The notes under the pieces were generated by a model. That model made no database searches. It saw nothing but the letters and a program-made list of their open reading frames with translations, and was not told the DNA's origin. DNA of 64,000 nucleotides, taken from assembly GCF_014191715.1 (NCBI RefSeq), contig NZ_JACHWY010000001.1:1759445-1823444 (forward strand), written 5' to 3'. Positions within the stretch are counted from its first letter, which is position 1; every line of letters starts with the position of its first letter. Below are positions 49,881 through 59,678 of the stretch, piece by piece. The stretch comes from Litorivivens lipolytica (lineage in GTDB: Bacteria > Pseudomonadota > Gammaproteobacteria > Pseudomonadales > Spongiibacteraceae). The position numbers and the translations under genes were made by a program.

Positions 49881-52800
49881 AAATTTTGTTGTAGATCACT
49901 TTCTTCGCCATTCCGAAAAAAGAATTAAAGCCGGGTACAAGTATCAGTTCAAATCGCCAAACCCAGACAACAGCAAAAAATTATTCAGAGCTTTCACCAG
50001 ACCAAACCTGAACCCCGGATTCATTGACACTCGCGGAAACAAACTGACTTACATATCGTGCAACCACGTAAAACTAATCCCCGTCGTACACAATGACGGT
50101 TCCAAGTTCGGATATACAGAAAATTTTATCTCATATCTTCGCGACCAGGTTTCTGACCAAAACGGGGCATTTGAAGGAACAGCACTTCTAATAATTCATA
50201 ACAGTCTTCTTGACACATTAATCAATAGCTCCGAAGACCTCTCTTCGAAAGGCGGAATATTTTCACCAGAAAATATTCTAGTTTCATTACGCGCCCTTAT
50301 CGACGATAAAGATAGCTATGAAGGCCAAGAAGTATCTAAGATCCTGCTGGAATATCAGTTCCAACAGATTATCGAAGATCAAGGGAGCATGTTTGGTTTT
50401 GAGGCTCTGCATGATGCAATAACAGATGGCGACATACGCTTCCAGGAAATCGATTTATTCAACGACCCAGCCATATTAAGCATGGGTGATCGGCCGAATC
50501 AAATCAGAAAACGCCTTGATGAAAACAAAGCATTACATGAACAAATTGCAAAGGTGGTGCAACACTACCCAGATCAGATAGAAGATTATTTAACTGATTT
50601 TAGCAGTGATTTTATCAGCAAACATATTAACTTGGATGAGAATCCAGAGGGCTGGAAGCTTGTACCATTTGACGTTTTTCTCACGGAGAAAGAAAACAAC
50701 AGAAATCAAGAATTGGAATTGTCAGATATCACATCTGCATCATCCAAAATTACCAAGCGCCAAAGAGGAACAACAGCCTCAGCACAACGCGAAACGCACA
50801 TCATACTGGAAGTAGACCATGGTATAGAGGAATTTGACCTGGAGCTTGATTTCAGAGGTTCTAGAATCACCAAAGACGAATTGGCCATCTCGACAAAAAG
50901 CAGCAGCTGCTTTCACGAGAAACCAGTCGTAACAGGTGGGTCAAAAAATTCGAAAGTTTTAATAACCGGGAAAATTGGCGACAGACCAATATTCTTCAAC
51001 GCGCTCCTGAAAAGAAAAAAGGCATCAGAGTGTTATAAGTTTCGATGCCTCGTTGTCAGAAAAAATTGGTTCAACATTGATGCAATAGCTAGCAAGTTTC
51101 TTCTGAACCCTTCTAAAGACCTTGTGATCCTTCAAACTCAAGAACCAAATCTAATAGTAGGGCTATCTGACGAAAATCAGATTGCCACAACGACTATCAG
51201 TAAGGTCGGAGACTCGTACGACGTCACCCAGCACTACAGTCTCGACTTCGAGGAAATTTCTAATGAAGTTGAGCTAATCACCTTTTCGTTATTTCATGGC
51301 GACGCTACGTTGAGCTTCGAAGTGGAAGGCGCGGCAGCTACTGAATATATAGATCTTCCTATAATATATAACACCAGCCCGTGCCTAGCTTCGTTTATCA
51401 AAGACCATAACGCTCAGTTTAATAATCATAAAAAGAAAGTTTATATCGACAACAAGGAAGTAAAGTTATCGAGCACTCAGATTGAGTTTTGTGAAGTCGA
51501 ACACAACTGGGTCAAGAACCGGACTCTCTCTCGAAGCTCTGATGGCAGTATAGACACAGTCCAGCTTGGCCTACATTATCCAGCACTATCCAATGCTTAC
51601 GATAAGCTTTTTGAGTATCTGTCTTCTCAGAACTCAATCCCTTCGCTAGTTAGCTGGGGTGAGGATTATAGAAAGATAGTCAAGAACTTGGTTACCGAGT
51701 TCAGAAACTGCGTTGAGAAAATTAATCTAAATGAATTCTTGCTCGACACCGAAAAGTTACTTATCTCTATAGGATTTAGCAATGATAATGCAGAAAATCA
51801 GGAGTGGATTTCTCCATTTCATCCATTAGTACTGAATTACTATCTAGAACTCGTTGAGAGAGCACAAAGCGACAATAGCTTTAGCTTTAAACGACTTCCA
51901 CCAATCACCTTGGAAAGGTTAAATCCGCAGGGCTTATTGCCATATATCTATGATCCGAAACATGAGTTTTCATACGTTCAATCAAGCAAAGACAACTGCT
52001 TCTGGCTACGATGCGTTCCCCAGCAAGATAGCGACTATAGCTATATAACAAAACTTGTTAAGGAAAAAATAAGAGAGTTTTCTGAAGCTTTTTCCTGTCT
52101 ATTTCCAGTTACGCACGGGGACAGTAGACCAACTCTCCTTATAAATTCGGTTAACAACCGCGATAACAGGAGCCTTTTTCTAGGAATCGTTGGCCATTTC
52201 AGCTCGAGTATAAAACAGCCGTTTAATATCCACGTAAACATTTACGACGATGATAATATTGAAACTGAATTTGACCAGTTTTCCGAAATGGGGAGCTACG
52301 AAGCGATCAAAAACGCATACGGCCTTAACAAAGGCAAGGTTAGAGAGTACGCCGACGCGATTGTAGATGATATGAGAACCCGACTAACCTTTAGTAAATT
52401 CAGAAGTGACAAGGAATCAGAATATCAATACAGCCACTTGTGCTTTTTCCGCAACAGGGAGAAGGTCGAACCCATCGAAGTGAATCCAACAGAGAGAGCC
52501 AACAGCATTAGCGCGGAAGGACTCATCAATGGGGAAGCCGCACAGCATGATAACGGAAATTATATTACTGGCTTTGGGTGTTCGAAAGCAGATATAGACA
52601 AAAACACAGCAGTGTCGCTTGCTGTTACCTATGGCCGCCTTATCAAGCCTGCTCGAAAGTCCACTTCCGCATACAGAGACAGCAGCGCCATCGCCTTAGC
52701 GGTTAACGAACGATTTAAATCACAACTCGAAAAATGCTATGAAAGCTCAATTTGGACAACGATAATAGATCCAAAGGTAACTTTAGATTTCTTTCAGCAC

Positions 52801-55017
52801 AGCCAGAATGTCATCCTCATCCATTATTCGGATCAGTACACAACATCCGCTGGATATGACGCGATCACAGTAACCAAACAAATAGATCTTTATCGCAGAC
52901 TATTAGACCAAGAGGACGGAGGTCTAGTCACAGAGCTTAATGCCTTTAATGGCGAGTGGCTCTTAAAACTTCTAACAGACAATGAAAAGATACGCAAAGA
53001 ACGCAGAGGCATTTTAGCTGCCTACAAGCTTGTTTCTATACTTCTTAGCAAATCAGATATTACTTGGATACCTATTTCTGTCGCCGAATTGATAAGAGTC
53101 TCTGGAAATATTGGCTTGAATATTTCGGAATCCGAATTTTCTCGCAAGCTTAATGGTTACAGCAAGGGAGCCATTTCTGACGATGTATTATTCGTTGGCT
53201 TTAAAGATAACAACCTTTACCTACTTCCTCTGGAAGTAAAGACAGGCTCCACATATGACTCTAAAAAAGCAATCCAACAAGCCAATGAGTTAAAACAATA
53301 CCTATCTTCTATTTTGTCCACGGCTGACCTGGCCGGCAGTTTGAACCGGAGCTTGTTCGTTCGCCAAGTAATTCTTCAGCTGGACAAATATATACTGTAC
53401 GACGTGTACCCAGAATCTTATCTCTATCCCCTTATCGACAGCAAAGAGAAATGGCTACAGGGCGACTATAAGATCGCCCATCTGAGTGAGTATCCATCGG
53501 GGTTTGTCGTTGCCAATCTTGAGAACGATCGATGTTTTTCAACATCCTGCCAAGTAACCGACGGAATTTTGACGCTAGAAATACCTTCCAGCTTTATGAA
53601 AGCTACAATTTCAACTCCCTTAAGAGCGCTATGGGAAGATCACTCTAAAACTGCTGCCGCAAATATCCCTGAAAAATATTTCTTACCTAGCAATACAGAT
53701 AGTATTACCGTATCGATTAGTGACGGCTTCGTCAGCGAAACCGAAGATCCAAGCGACACAAGTCAGCCGGCTCATCAAAACTACGTGAATTCAATCACGC
53801 ATACTGATGAAGCCAAGAGTGATACAGAAAGAGATACTTCAGCGGAAAGCAACCTCAGAGTCGACAAAATAAACAAAGAAGGAGACACGCTAAAGGTATT
53901 AATCGGACATGAATGCAATCATCAATCCCCCGTATTCTGGGAACCTACCAACACCGCAAAGTTCATGAACACCAATTCAGGCATTATTGGCACCATGGGT
54001 ACGGGAAAGACACAGTGCACGAAATCATTAGTTACCCAATTATACCGAAATCAAAGTTTGAACGTTGATGGCAGCCCCATAGGAATGCTGATCTTTGACT
54101 ACAAATCCGACTACGTGGACGATCAATTCCAAAACGCCACGAATGGAAAAAAGTATAATCTTCACAAGCTACCATACAACCCTCTAAGCCTGTTTGGCGA
54201 CACCCCGATGCTGCCTGTGCATACTGCTCGCGGATTCTCAGAGACAATGGGCAAAGCTTTTGGTCTTGGACAAAAGCAACAGCTAAGACTACGAAAGCTG
54301 ATCGCTGATGCTTATGACCTAGCTGGTATAAGCAAGTCAGACAAGAGCACATGGTCTAAACCAGCACCTACAATCAAGGATGTTTGGACACTCTTTATCG
54401 ACCAAGAAAAAGTAGAAGAAGACTCCCTATATGCCGCACTAGAAAGCCTTAACGAACTTGAGATCTTTGAAGACGATATATCAAAGTGCATTAGTTTGTA
54501 TCAACTTATCGATGGCATTCGAGTAATTGAGCTCGCTGGCTATCCACCAGAAATACAGAACTTAGTTGTTGCTCTAACATTAGACCTTTTTTATTCGCAG
54601 ATGCAAAAGCAAGGAAAACCTACTGTGATAGGTGACTTCCGACAGATAACTAAGATGATTCTTGTAGATGAGGCCGACAACTTTATGTCGCAGGATTTCC
54701 CTAGCTTGCGACGGATACTAAAAGAAGGTAGGGAATATGGAGTTGGCGTCATCCTTTCGACTCAAGATATCACTCACTTCAAGACAAAAGAAAATGACTA
54801 CTCGGTATATATACTCAGCTGGATAGTTCATCGTGTATCGCAAATTAAAGGGCAGGACATAAAAGCTCTTTTTAACAAAGACGACAAGCCTGAACAAGAA
54901 TCTTTAATGGCAGCTATAAGGGGCCTCGACAAACATTTTAGCTTGTACGTAAATGGGGACAAAAAAATAGTTAAGATCAAAGACAAAGCCTTCTGGGAAC
55001 TTCTTCAAACAGAATAG
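49861..55017 (+). CDS. dptH: DptH, giant HerA/FtsK-like ATPase of phosphorothioation-dependent restriction
   Basis: 1718 residues from ATG 49861; in-frame GTG 49846 and ATG 49852 are alternatives, with the best upstream G-rich site serving 49861. The C-terminal ~350 residues form a HerA/FtsK-type motor: Walker A GTMGTGKT at 1377-1384 and Walker B MILVDEAD near 1599-1606. In the middle, DDVLFVG (Asp1107/1108), LEVKTG (Glu1125, Lys1127) and KKAIQQANELKQYL form a candidate PD-(D/E)XK nuclease core. The N-terminal ~1000 residues are unlike anything that I recognise. It is the probable executor of restriction with DptF and DptG. Confidence 0.87.
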   Translation: MYSKQFENFVVDHFLRHSEKRIKAGYKYQFKSPNPDNSKKLFRAFTRPNLNPGFIDTRGNKLTYISCNHVKLIPVVHNDGSKFGYTENFISYLRDQVSDQNGAFEGTALLIIHNSLLDTLINSSEDLSSKGGIFSPENILVSLRALIDDKDSYEGQEVSKILLEYQFQQIIEDQGSMFGFEALHDAITDGDIRFQEIDLFNDPAILSMGDRPNQIRKRLDENKALHEQIAKVVQHYPDQIEDYLTDFSSDFISKHINLDENPEGWKLVPFDVFLTEKENNRNQELELSDITSASSKITKRQRGTTASAQRETHIILEVDHGIEEFDLELDFRGSRITKDELAISTKSSSCFHEKPVVTGGSKNSKVLITGKIGDRPIFFNALLKRKKASECYKFRCLVVRKNWFNIDAIASKFLLNPSKDLVILQTQEPNLIVGLSDENQIATTTISKVGDSYDVTQHYSLDFEEISNEVELITFSLFHGDATLSFEVEGAAATEYIDLPIIYNTSPCLASFIKDHNAQFNNHKKKVYIDNKEVKLSSTQIEFCEVEHNWVKNRTLSRSSDGSIDTVQLGLHYPALSNAYDKLFEYLSSQNSIPSLVSWGEDYRKIVKNLVTEFRNCVEKINLNEFLLDTEKLLISIGFSNDNAENQEWISPFHPLVLNYYLELVERAQSDNSFSFKRLPPITLERLNPQGLLPYIYDPKHEFSYVQSSKDNCFWLRCVPQQDSDYSYITKLVKEKIREFSEAFSCLFPVTHGDSRPTLLINSVNNRDNRSLFLGIVGHFSSSIKQPFNIHVNIYDDDNIETEFDQFSEMGSYEAIKNAYGLNKGKVREYADAIVDDMRTRLTFSKFRSDKESEYQYSHLCFFRNREKVEPIEVNPTERANSISAEGLINGEAAQHDNGNYITGFGCSKADIDKNTAVSLAVTYGRLIKPARKSTSAYRDSSAIALAVNERFKSQLEKCYESSIWTTIIDPKVTLDFFQHSQNVILIHYSDQYTTSAGYDAITVTKQIDLYRRLLDQEDGGLVTELNAFNGEWLLKLLTDNEKIRKERRGILAAYKLVSILLSKSDITWIPISVAELIRVSGNIGLNISESEFSRKLNGYSKGAISDDVLFVGFKDNNLYLLPLEVKTGSTYDSKKAIQQANELKQYLSSILSTADLAGSLNRSLFVRQVILQLDKYILYDVYPESYLYPLIDSKEKWLQGDYKIAHLSEYPSGFVVANLENDRCFSTSCQVTDGILTLEIPSSFMKATISTPLRALWEDHSKTAAANIPEKYFLPSNTDSITVSISDGFVSETEDPSDTSQPAHQNYVNSITHTDEAKSDTERDTSAESNLRVDKINKEGDTLKVLIGHECNHQSPVFWEPTNTAKFMNTNSGIIGTMGTGKTQCTKSLVTQLYRNQSLNVDGSPIGMLIFDYKSDYVDDQFQNATNGKKYNLHKLPYNPLSLFGDTPMLPVHTARGFSETMGKAFGLGQKQQLRLRKLIADAYDLAGISKSDKSTWSKPAPTIKDVWTLFIDQEKVEEDSLYAALESLNELEIFEDDISKCISLYQLIDGIRVIELAGYPPEIQNLVVALTLDLFYSQMQKQGKPTVIGDFRQITKMILVDEADNFMSQDFPSLRRILKEGREYGVGVILSTQDITHFKTKENDYSVYILSWIVHRVSQIKGQDIKALFNKDDKPEQESLMAAIRGLDKHFSLYVNGDKKIVKIKDKAFWELLQTE

Positions 55018-55021
55018 AATC

Positions 55022-55771
55022 ATGCCAATGAAAACAAGAAACAATGAAAACCTTCGATTGAAAATTTCAACCTTCATTTCAAAAAGCGGCCTATTCTATT
55101 GGATTAATTTGATAAATTACTGTCTATCAGTCATTCGTATTGCATTACGAAATCCAATTTTTGTCTTTTCATTTTTAATCATAATGACTATATCTAGTGC
55201 TGGAGTTTGGGCTCCCTACCTGTACGATTTAAACCTCTCCCCAGCATGCGCTTTTGACCAAGAAGCAATTAAAAACACCACAAAAGTTTACCCCAGCTAC
55301 GAGCCTTCAAAACTTCACAGCAAAGAAGCGGATCATCCCGACATAGAGAAAGCGATGGAGATTGCATGCTTTTACTCTGGCGAAATGGAGAAGAAGTTAT
55401 TGCAAGGGTTTTCAGTATTTATGTTTTCTCTAGGCATATTAGGCGGAATAGCATTTGATTTTTTTGTTTCTCTAAGAGAGCGAATGGAAGAAGAAGGTGA
55501 TCAACCCATTGAAAAAGTAAACTTAATTAGAACCAGAGAATTTGCAGGTTTCTTTCTGTGGGTGATGGCAATCCTGCTTTCCTCCTATGGCCTTAAGGAG
55601 CCTACTGTAAACAATAACACGGTAATCTTCGGCAGCAGCTTAGCTATCTTTCTTTGGATTTGCGTAAATCACAACAAAGCTCAGTTTAAACATAAGCCAC
55701 CGGAGCCGAAGAACATCGAAGCTGGCGGTAACGAGGTCAACCATGACCTAACGGGAGAAGGATTGTCATGA
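55022..55771 (+). CDS. Four-helix membrane protein inside the dpt/dnd operon, unknown
   Basis: 249 residues with four predicted membrane helices (near 43-65, 127-150, 176-197 and 203-221). A loop of ~60 residues between helices 1 and 2 contains two cysteines (CAFD and IACFYS) and would face the periplasm if the N-terminus is inside; a charged cytoplasmic loop (SLRERMEEEGDQPIEKVNLIRTRE) lies between helices 2 and 3. It starts 4 bases after dptH and overlaps the next gene by four bases, so it is co-translated with the system. I know no family for it; it is not one of the named Dnd/Dpt proteins. Confidence 0.75.
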   Translation: MPMKTRNNENLRLKISTFISKSGLFYWINLINYCLSVIRIALRNPIFVFSFLIIMTISSAGVWAPYLYDLNLSPACAFDQEAIKNTTKVYPSYEPSKLHSKEADHPDIEKAMEIACFYSGEMEKKLLQGFSVFMFSLGILGGIAFDFFVSLRERMEEEGDQPIEKVNLIRTREFAGFFLWVMAILLSSYGLKEPTVNNNTVIFGSSLAIFLWICVNHNKAQFKHKPPEPKNIEAGGNEVNHDLTGEGLS

Positions 55772-56949
55772 CGGGGCACTATGAATTTAAAGCCATAAAA
55801 GTAAACCAGCCTTTTTCCGATTACTATATATGCAGCATCCCATCACACCTCTTAAAGGAAATTTCTTTTTCATTAAAGGCTGTTAACAATCGTGGCGAAG
55901 TACAAGGCGTACAGCGCACTCTGAATCCCAAAAGATTAAAAGAAATAGGATTATTTATAGATAGCGACTCTGCCGCTTTTCCGAATTCAATTATCCTAGG
56001 CGCCAACTTCATGCCAAACGGGCGCTATGCCGACCCTGAAAACAAGGTCGAATTCGTCCAAACTGATGACAACGCCTATACAATCAAAGTCCCCAAAGGA
56101 TCAAAGCTTCTTTCCATAATCGATGGCCAGCATCGCCTATATGGATTCGATCATGCCACCACACAAATGGATCTCTCGTGCTCTATTTACGAAGATTTAG
56201 CAATGCCGTATCAGGCATTTCTTTTTTCGACAATTAATTATACGCAAGGAAAGGTGGACAAGAGCCTTGCTTATCAACTCTTCGGATATGAAATAGATAG
56301 CAGCGAGCCAATAGAATGGCCTCCCGAAACCTTAGCAGTGCACTTTGTCAGAAAACTAAATCAACGAAAGCCTCTTTTAGGGAGAGTAAAATATAGAACC
56401 GCAGACGAAATGCATTTGGATGCCGCCCAAAGGAAGGAACTTCCTCCGTGGCGCTTGTCTACCGCTGCCATCGTCGAAGCGATTTTATCTCTTTTGAGCC
56501 GCGACCCCAAACGAGACCGCTATGAAATGAATACAAAAAGCGCGAGCGGAGGAAGCATAGAAGGACGCTCAGTGCTAAAGGACGACAAAGAATACCCATT
56601 AAGAAAGTTTTATATTGAAGGAAACGACAAAGCAATAGAGGACGTGCTAAACCTAGCCTTAGAGGCGACAAATGAAATATTTTGGGAAGACAGCCAGCCC
56701 GACAATTTCCTAACAAAGACGGTGGGCATTGCGTGTATTTTCAAATATTTGCGACAAGTTCTTCGGGTGCATGGTGCATCTCAGAAAACAATGAAGGAAA
56801 CATTTCCAGAACTGCTTCGCTCAATTAAAGCAACGGAGGATTTTAACGACTCAAATACATATCCTGCATCAACAAAAGGCCTCTCTGCTGCGCTAAAACG
56901 AATGATCGACCTTTCAAACTTGCCCGAGCCTTCAAAAAATAAGACCTAG
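55768..56949 (+). CDS. DGQHR-domain protein (DndB-like paralogue)
   Basis: 393 residues with the DGQHR motif at 119-123 (SIIDGQHRLYGF), the hallmark of the DndB/DGQHR superfamily. It differs clearly from the DndB gene that follows: longer, with different surroundings of the motif and a C-terminal helical part. Coupled to the membrane-protein gene by an ATGA overlap. It may be a second regulator or a DNA-binding partner of restriction. The operon's second promoter region follows its stop. Confidence 0.82.
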   Translation: MTGHYEFKAIKVNQPFSDYYICSIPSHLLKEISFSLKAVNNRGEVQGVQRTLNPKRLKEIGLFIDSDSAAFPNSIILGANFMPNGRYADPENKVEFVQTDDNAYTIKVPKGSKLLSIIDGQHRLYGFDHATTQMDLSCSIYEDLAMPYQAFLFSTINYTQGKVDKSLAYQLFGYEIDSSEPIEWPPETLAVHFVRKLNQRKPLLGRVKYRTADEMHLDAAQRKELPPWRLSTAAIVEAILSLLSRDPKRDRYEMNTKSASGGSIEGRSVLKDDKEYPLRKFYIEGNDKAIEDVLNLALEATNEIFWEDSQPDNFLTKTVGIACIFKYLRQVLRVHGASQKTMKETFPELLRSIKATEDFNDSNTYPASTKGLSAALKRMIDLSNLPEPSKNKT

Positions 56950-56982
56950 CTCTACTTCAAGCAGGCCGCCCCAACGGCATGA

Positions 56983-57035
56983 TGGAAGTCATTTCAATGG
57001 AAGTATAACTTCCAATTTGTTACAATTGACTTCCA
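56983..57035 (+). promoter_or_regulatory. Operator with four TGGAAGT half-sites before dndB
   Basis: TGGAAGT at 56983-56989 and 56998-57004, and its reverse complement ACTTCCA at 57008-57014 and 57029-57035. The inner two make the perfect palindrome TGGAAGTATAACTTCCA (7-3-7). TACAAT (57021-57026), a good -10 hexamer, lies between the reverse half-sites, so a bound repressor would block it. DndB proteins are known to repress dnd operons in other species, making one of the two DGQHR proteins the likely ligand. Confidence 0.7.
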
Positions 57036-57060
57036 CTCAAGAGCTCACTCCACAGGGACT

Positions 57061-58143
57061 ATGGCCGAAGAATTCAACCACAACTTTCCAGCTATTCGTG
57101 GAATTCAAGCCGGGAAACCTTGCTACATAGCTATGTGCCCCATGAGAATAGTCCCTAAACTGTTTAAATTTGACGAAGATGAAGTCCCAGCTGACTTGAG
57201 AGCGCAGCGAACTTTAAACATCGCCCGCATCCCCGAAATAACATCCTATCTCGTTGAAAATCAAGACAATTACACCCTCTCATCTCTAACTGCATCTATT
57301 AACAGCAAAGTTAAATTTGAGCCATTTACCGATACTGGCACAGGCCAGAATATGGGGACATTGTCCATACCGATGGACGCTCAAATTTTAATTAATGATG
57401 GGCAACATCGCAGGAAAGCTATAGAGGAAGCTATAAAGGAAAATCCTGAGCTAGGTCACGATAACATTTCCGTCCTTTTCTTTATAGATGAGGGTCTAGC
57501 ACGTAGCCAGCAGATGTTTGCCGATTTAAACAAACATGCAGTTCGCCCGAGTGACTCTATAAGCACGCTATACGACTTGCGTGATGCACTGTCAGAATTA
57601 GCAAGGTTCACCCAAAAGAACGTAGAAGTTTTTTACCGGCTAACCGAGCTCGAGAAATCCAGCCTCTCCAACCGCAGCACAAAGCTATTTACTCTTAGCG
57701 CCATAAAAAACGCCAACAAGGCCATTTTGAGTAAACCTAAAGGAGAGCCTTTAACTCTCGAAGAACGTCAAAAGTGCGTAAGCTATTGGAACACTGTTAG
57801 TACGCATATGAAAGATTGGCAACTGGCACTAGATAAGAAGGTCTCCCCATCCGAACTTCGAGAAAACTATATCCACGCTCATGCCGTCATGCTCCAGGCA
57901 ATGGGGATGGTAGGTAAGCAAATCACCGAGCTACCCGAAAAGGAATGGGGGCGAATTTTGGCAATGCTAGACCGAATTGACTGGTCTAGGCTGAATCCCG
58001 AATGGTCAGGTCGAGCTTTAGAACATGGTCGCATTAGCAAGAAATCGATGAATGTTGCTTTGACAGCAAACTTAATCAAACAAAAGCTTAAGCTACCCCT
58101 CACAAAAGAGGAGTCACTACTGGAAAAGGAACTGATGGAATGA
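57061..58143 (+). CDS. dndB: DndB, regulator of DNA phosphorothioation
   Basis: 360 residues with the DGQHR motif at 113-117 (ILINDGQHRRKAIEEAI), typical of DndB. DndB is a transcription repressor of the dnd operon and affects modification frequency. It is the first gene after the TGGAAGT operator, has an AGGGA ribosome site, and overlaps dndC by four bases. Sequence style is that of the canonical DndB, unlike the longer DGQHR protein upstream. Confidence 0.92.
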   Translation: MAEEFNHNFPAIRGIQAGKPCYIAMCPMRIVPKLFKFDEDEVPADLRAQRTLNIARIPEITSYLVENQDNYTLSSLTASINSKVKFEPFTDTGTGQNMGTLSIPMDAQILINDGQHRRKAIEEAIKENPELGHDNISVLFFIDEGLARSQQMFADLNKHAVRPSDSISTLYDLRDALSELARFTQKNVEVFYRLTELEKSSLSNRSTKLFTLSAIKNANKAILSKPKGEPLTLEERQKCVSYWNTVSTHMKDWQLALDKKVSPSELRENYIHAHAVMLQAMGMVGKQITELPEKEWGRILAMLDRIDWSRLNPEWSGRALEHGRISKKSMNVALTANLIKQKLKLPLTKEESLLEKELME

Positions 58144-59678
58144 GCCCAACCGAAGCAAACGGCCTTCTATACGCCTCGCATGAGCAGCTCATAGACGAGC
58201 TCATTATTTCTGGCCAACCAATTTCTGCGCTGGTGGAGCAGATACAAGAAATATACTTATCTGATGACCGCCCTTGGATTATAGGTTTCAGCGGCGGCAA
58301 GGACTCGACTACTGTACTTTCTCTTATATATAGCGCGCTGCAACGCTTACCAAGCAAGAGCAGAAGGAAACATATTTACGTTGTTTCCTCGGACACCTTG
58401 GTTGAAACCCCCGTCGTGGTAGACATGATCAACCATACAATTCAACTAATAAACACACAAAGCAAGAAAGAAAAGCTTCCAATTTCCGCGCACGCTGTTT
58501 ACCCAGATCCAGATCAAACATTCTGGGTAAACCTTCTTGGTAGAGGTTATCCAGCACCAAAGCAGCAATTTCGCTGGTGTACTGAAAGAATGAAAATCGA
58601 CCCTGTCAGTTCATTTATAAAAAGTAAAGTACAGGAGTTTGGAGAAGTTATCGTCGCCCTCGGCTCACGCAGCCAAGAGAGCGCCTCAAGAGCACAAGTC
58701 ATCGCTCGGCACAGCATCGCCGACTCTGCACTTAGCCGACACACCTCACTGCCTAATGCATACACCTATATGCCCATTGTTTCCTGGTCAGCAGATGATG
58801 TCTGGGAATATTTGATGAGCGGCCCCTGTCCTTGGGGCGGAACGAATAGGCAGCTACTAGAGCTATACAAAGGATCCAACCAGGGTGAATGTCCTCTAGT
58901 CATTGATAAGTCAACTCCATCTTGCGGGAATTCTCGATTCGGATGCTGGACTTGCACTGTTGTGACTGAAGACAAAGCATTACATAGCTTAATTGAAAAC
59001 GGGGAGGAATGGATGGCCCCGCTTTTAAAATTCAGAAATGACCTTTATGAGTCAACGCGCCCCGAAAACAAAAACGAATATCGAAACTACAAACGTCGTA
59101 CTGGCAGAGTCACCTATGTTAGTGCAGACAGAATAGATGATTCAGGTGATAGCGAATCTAAGCACATTCCGGGGCCATACTGGCTAGAGGTCAGAAGGAA
59201 GTGGGTTAGCCAACTACTAGCAATAGAAAAAGACCTGCGATCCCAGGGACACAATATTGAACTGATACGAGAGGAAGAACTTCAGGCCATTCGCCAGCAT
59301 TGGTTACGCGATCCCAACGAACCAGATTGGAAGGACACGCTACCGGCGATCGTTGCCGAAATATATCCAGACTCGAAAATTGAGTGGATCGACAACGATG
59401 CAGGCATGTTCACAGAACACGACACAGAGTTAATGGCTTCTGTCGCATCCAAACATGATATTTCACCCGAAATGATTATGAAGCTACTGGAAGTCGAACT
59501 TTCAGTCAGCGGGCTTGGCCGCAGGAAAGGTGTTCATCAAAGGTTACTTTCTGTCTTGAAACAAGACTGGGGAAGCCTGGAGGAAATCAAAGAAAAGCAT
59601 CAAAAGACAAAGCCTGATGGTTACTGGAAATCAGAGATTCAAAAACTTACCGCATCGCTCAACCTTGGTAGTAACTAA
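58140..59678 (+). CDS. dndC: DndC, sulfurtransferase of DNA phosphorothioation
   Basis: 512-residue PAPS-reductase-like enzyme that activates the DNA backbone with ATP and inserts sulfur. PP-loop SGGKDS at 51-56. Cysteines that can hold an iron-sulfur cluster and relay sulfur are Cys147 (RWCTER), Cys251 (GECPLV), Cys262 (SCGNS), Cys269 and Cys272 (GCWTC). Sulfur must come from a cysteine desulfurase encoded elsewhere, since no dndA is in the cluster. Overlaps dndB by four bases and dndD by one. Confidence 0.95.
   Translation: MSPTEANGLLYASHEQLIDELIISGQPISALVEQIQEIYLSDDRPWIIGFSGGKDSTTVLSLIYSALQRLPSKSRRKHIYVVSSDTLVETPVVVDMINHTIQLINTQSKKEKLPISAHAVYPDPDQTFWVNLLGRGYPAPKQQFRWCTERMKIDPVSSFIKSKVQEFGEVIVALGSRSQESASRAQVIARHSIADSALSRHTSLPNAYTYMPIVSWSADDVWEYLMSGPCPWGGTNRQLLELYKGSNQGECPLVIDKSTPSCGNSRFGCWTCTVVTEDKALHSLIENGEEWMAPLLKFRNDLYESTRPENKNEYRNYKRRTGRVTYVSADRIDDSGDSESKHIPGPYWLEVRRKWVSQLLAIEKDLRSQGHNIELIREEELQAIRQHWLRDPNEPDWKDTLPAIVAEIYPDSKIEWIDNDAGMFTEHDTELMASVASKHDISPEMIMKLLEVELSVSGLGRRKGVHQRLLSVLKQDWGSLEEIKEKHQKTKPDGYWKSEIQKLTASLNLGSN

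Noticed and set aside
55768..58143. Recent tandem duplication of dndB
   Set aside because: The two DGQHR proteins differ in length and share little beyond the motif, so they are distant paralogues with separate roles.
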